Part shown: in pieces, positions 13,032 to 13,115 of the stretch
How positions within the stretch are numbered: position 1 is the first letter of the stretch
Layout of the letters: every line of letters begins with the position of its first letter
Assembly: GCA_023254755.1 (NCBI GenBank)
Contig: JALRKU010000146.1
Span: forward strand, 1-13,115
Direction of reading: 5' to 3'
Length of the DNA: 13,115 bases
Origin: Aeromicrobium sp.
Lineage (GTDB): Bacteria > Actinomycetota > Actinomycetes > Propionibacteriales > Nocardioidaceae
Program-made: the position numbers and the translations under genes
The notes under the pieces: generated by a model
Seen by the model: only the letters and a program-made list of their open reading frames with translations
Databases searched by the model: none
What the model was told of the DNA's origin: nothing

Positions 13032-13037
13032 AAAGGA
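13032..13037 (+). promoter_or_regulatory. Shine-Dalgarno site of the phosphoribosyltransferase gene
   Basis: AAAGGA ends five bases before the ATG at 13043, a standard ribosome binding site. It contrasts with the leaderless starts in the actinobacterial part. The 51-base gap after purA (12992-13042) shows no terminator hairpin, so the two genes may be co-transcribed. Confidence 0.7.
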
Positions 13038-13042
13038 CTGCA

Positions 13043-13115
13043 ATGTTGACCGAAGACGGAAAGCACCTCTACGTTTCTTACGATGAATACCACAACCTCA
13101 TTGAGCGACTGGCCA
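13043..13115 (+). CDS. Phosphoribosyltransferase, N-terminus only (runs off the right edge)
   Basis: Only 24 residues are visible: MLTEDGKHLYVSYDEYHN then LIERLA. This matches, from memory of the family, the N-terminus of hypoxanthine/xanthine-type phosphoribosyltransferases encoded just after purA in Comamonadaceae and relatives; the catalytic PRPP loop lies beyond the window. Codon use (ATT, GAA, GAT, TCT, TTG) is clearly less GC-biased than in the rest of the window. The start is fixed by the AAAGGA site. Such an enzyme would salvage purine bases to nucleotides. Confidence 0.65.
   Translation, partial: MLTEDGKHLYVSYDEYHNLIERLA

Overview
The window is almost entirely high-GC actinobacterial DNA (about 70% G+C by eye, strong G/C preference at third codon positions, many GTG starts, several leaderless-looking starts). 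The host is probably a Nocardioidaceae-like actinomycete, but the genus cannot be fixed from the sequence. The last ~190 bases are different: G+C drops to about 47-48% by hand count and the coding content looks betaproteobacterial, so the right edge is probably a chimeric join.

Left block (1-6054): a type I restriction-modification locus of the EcoR124-like (type IC) kind. It contains hsdM (5' end outside the window), hsdS overlapping it by 4 bases, then a compact HigB/HigA toxin-antitoxin pair, then hsdR. The toxin-antitoxin pair separates the modification genes from the restriction gene. Both higB and hsdR have their own leaderless-type promoter signature, and higB also has a perfect 17-base palindrome over its promoter. 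HsdS carries four tandem 12-base units (ELEA x4) in the central spacer, at the place where type IC enzymes are known to change the spacer length of their target by repeat number.

Middle block (6055-9993): a four-gene iron-siderophore ABC importer (lipoprotein binding protein, two FecCD-type permeases, ATPase). The genes overlap or nearly touch. A DtxR/IdeR-like iron box sits directly before the first start codon, so expression is probably repressed when iron is plentiful.

Right block (9994-12827): a cytochrome P450 gene converges on the transporter ATPase with 3 bases between stop codons and is divergent from a TetR-family regulator. A small DUF2470 protein (the fold found at the C-terminus of HugZ-type haem-utilisation proteins) and an OsmC-like peroxidase follow. 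These give the region an iron, haem and oxidative-stress flavour, but only the transporter has a visible iron box.

Right edge (12828-13115): the last codons of an unidentified actinobacterial minus-strand gene stop near 12911-12922. There the sequence changes to the 3' end of a purA-like gene, followed by the start of a phosphoribosyltransferase gene with a classical Shine-Dalgarno site. This purA-phosphoribosyltransferase order is typical of Comamonadaceae-type betaproteobacteria. I read it as an assembly chimera unless long reads show otherwise.
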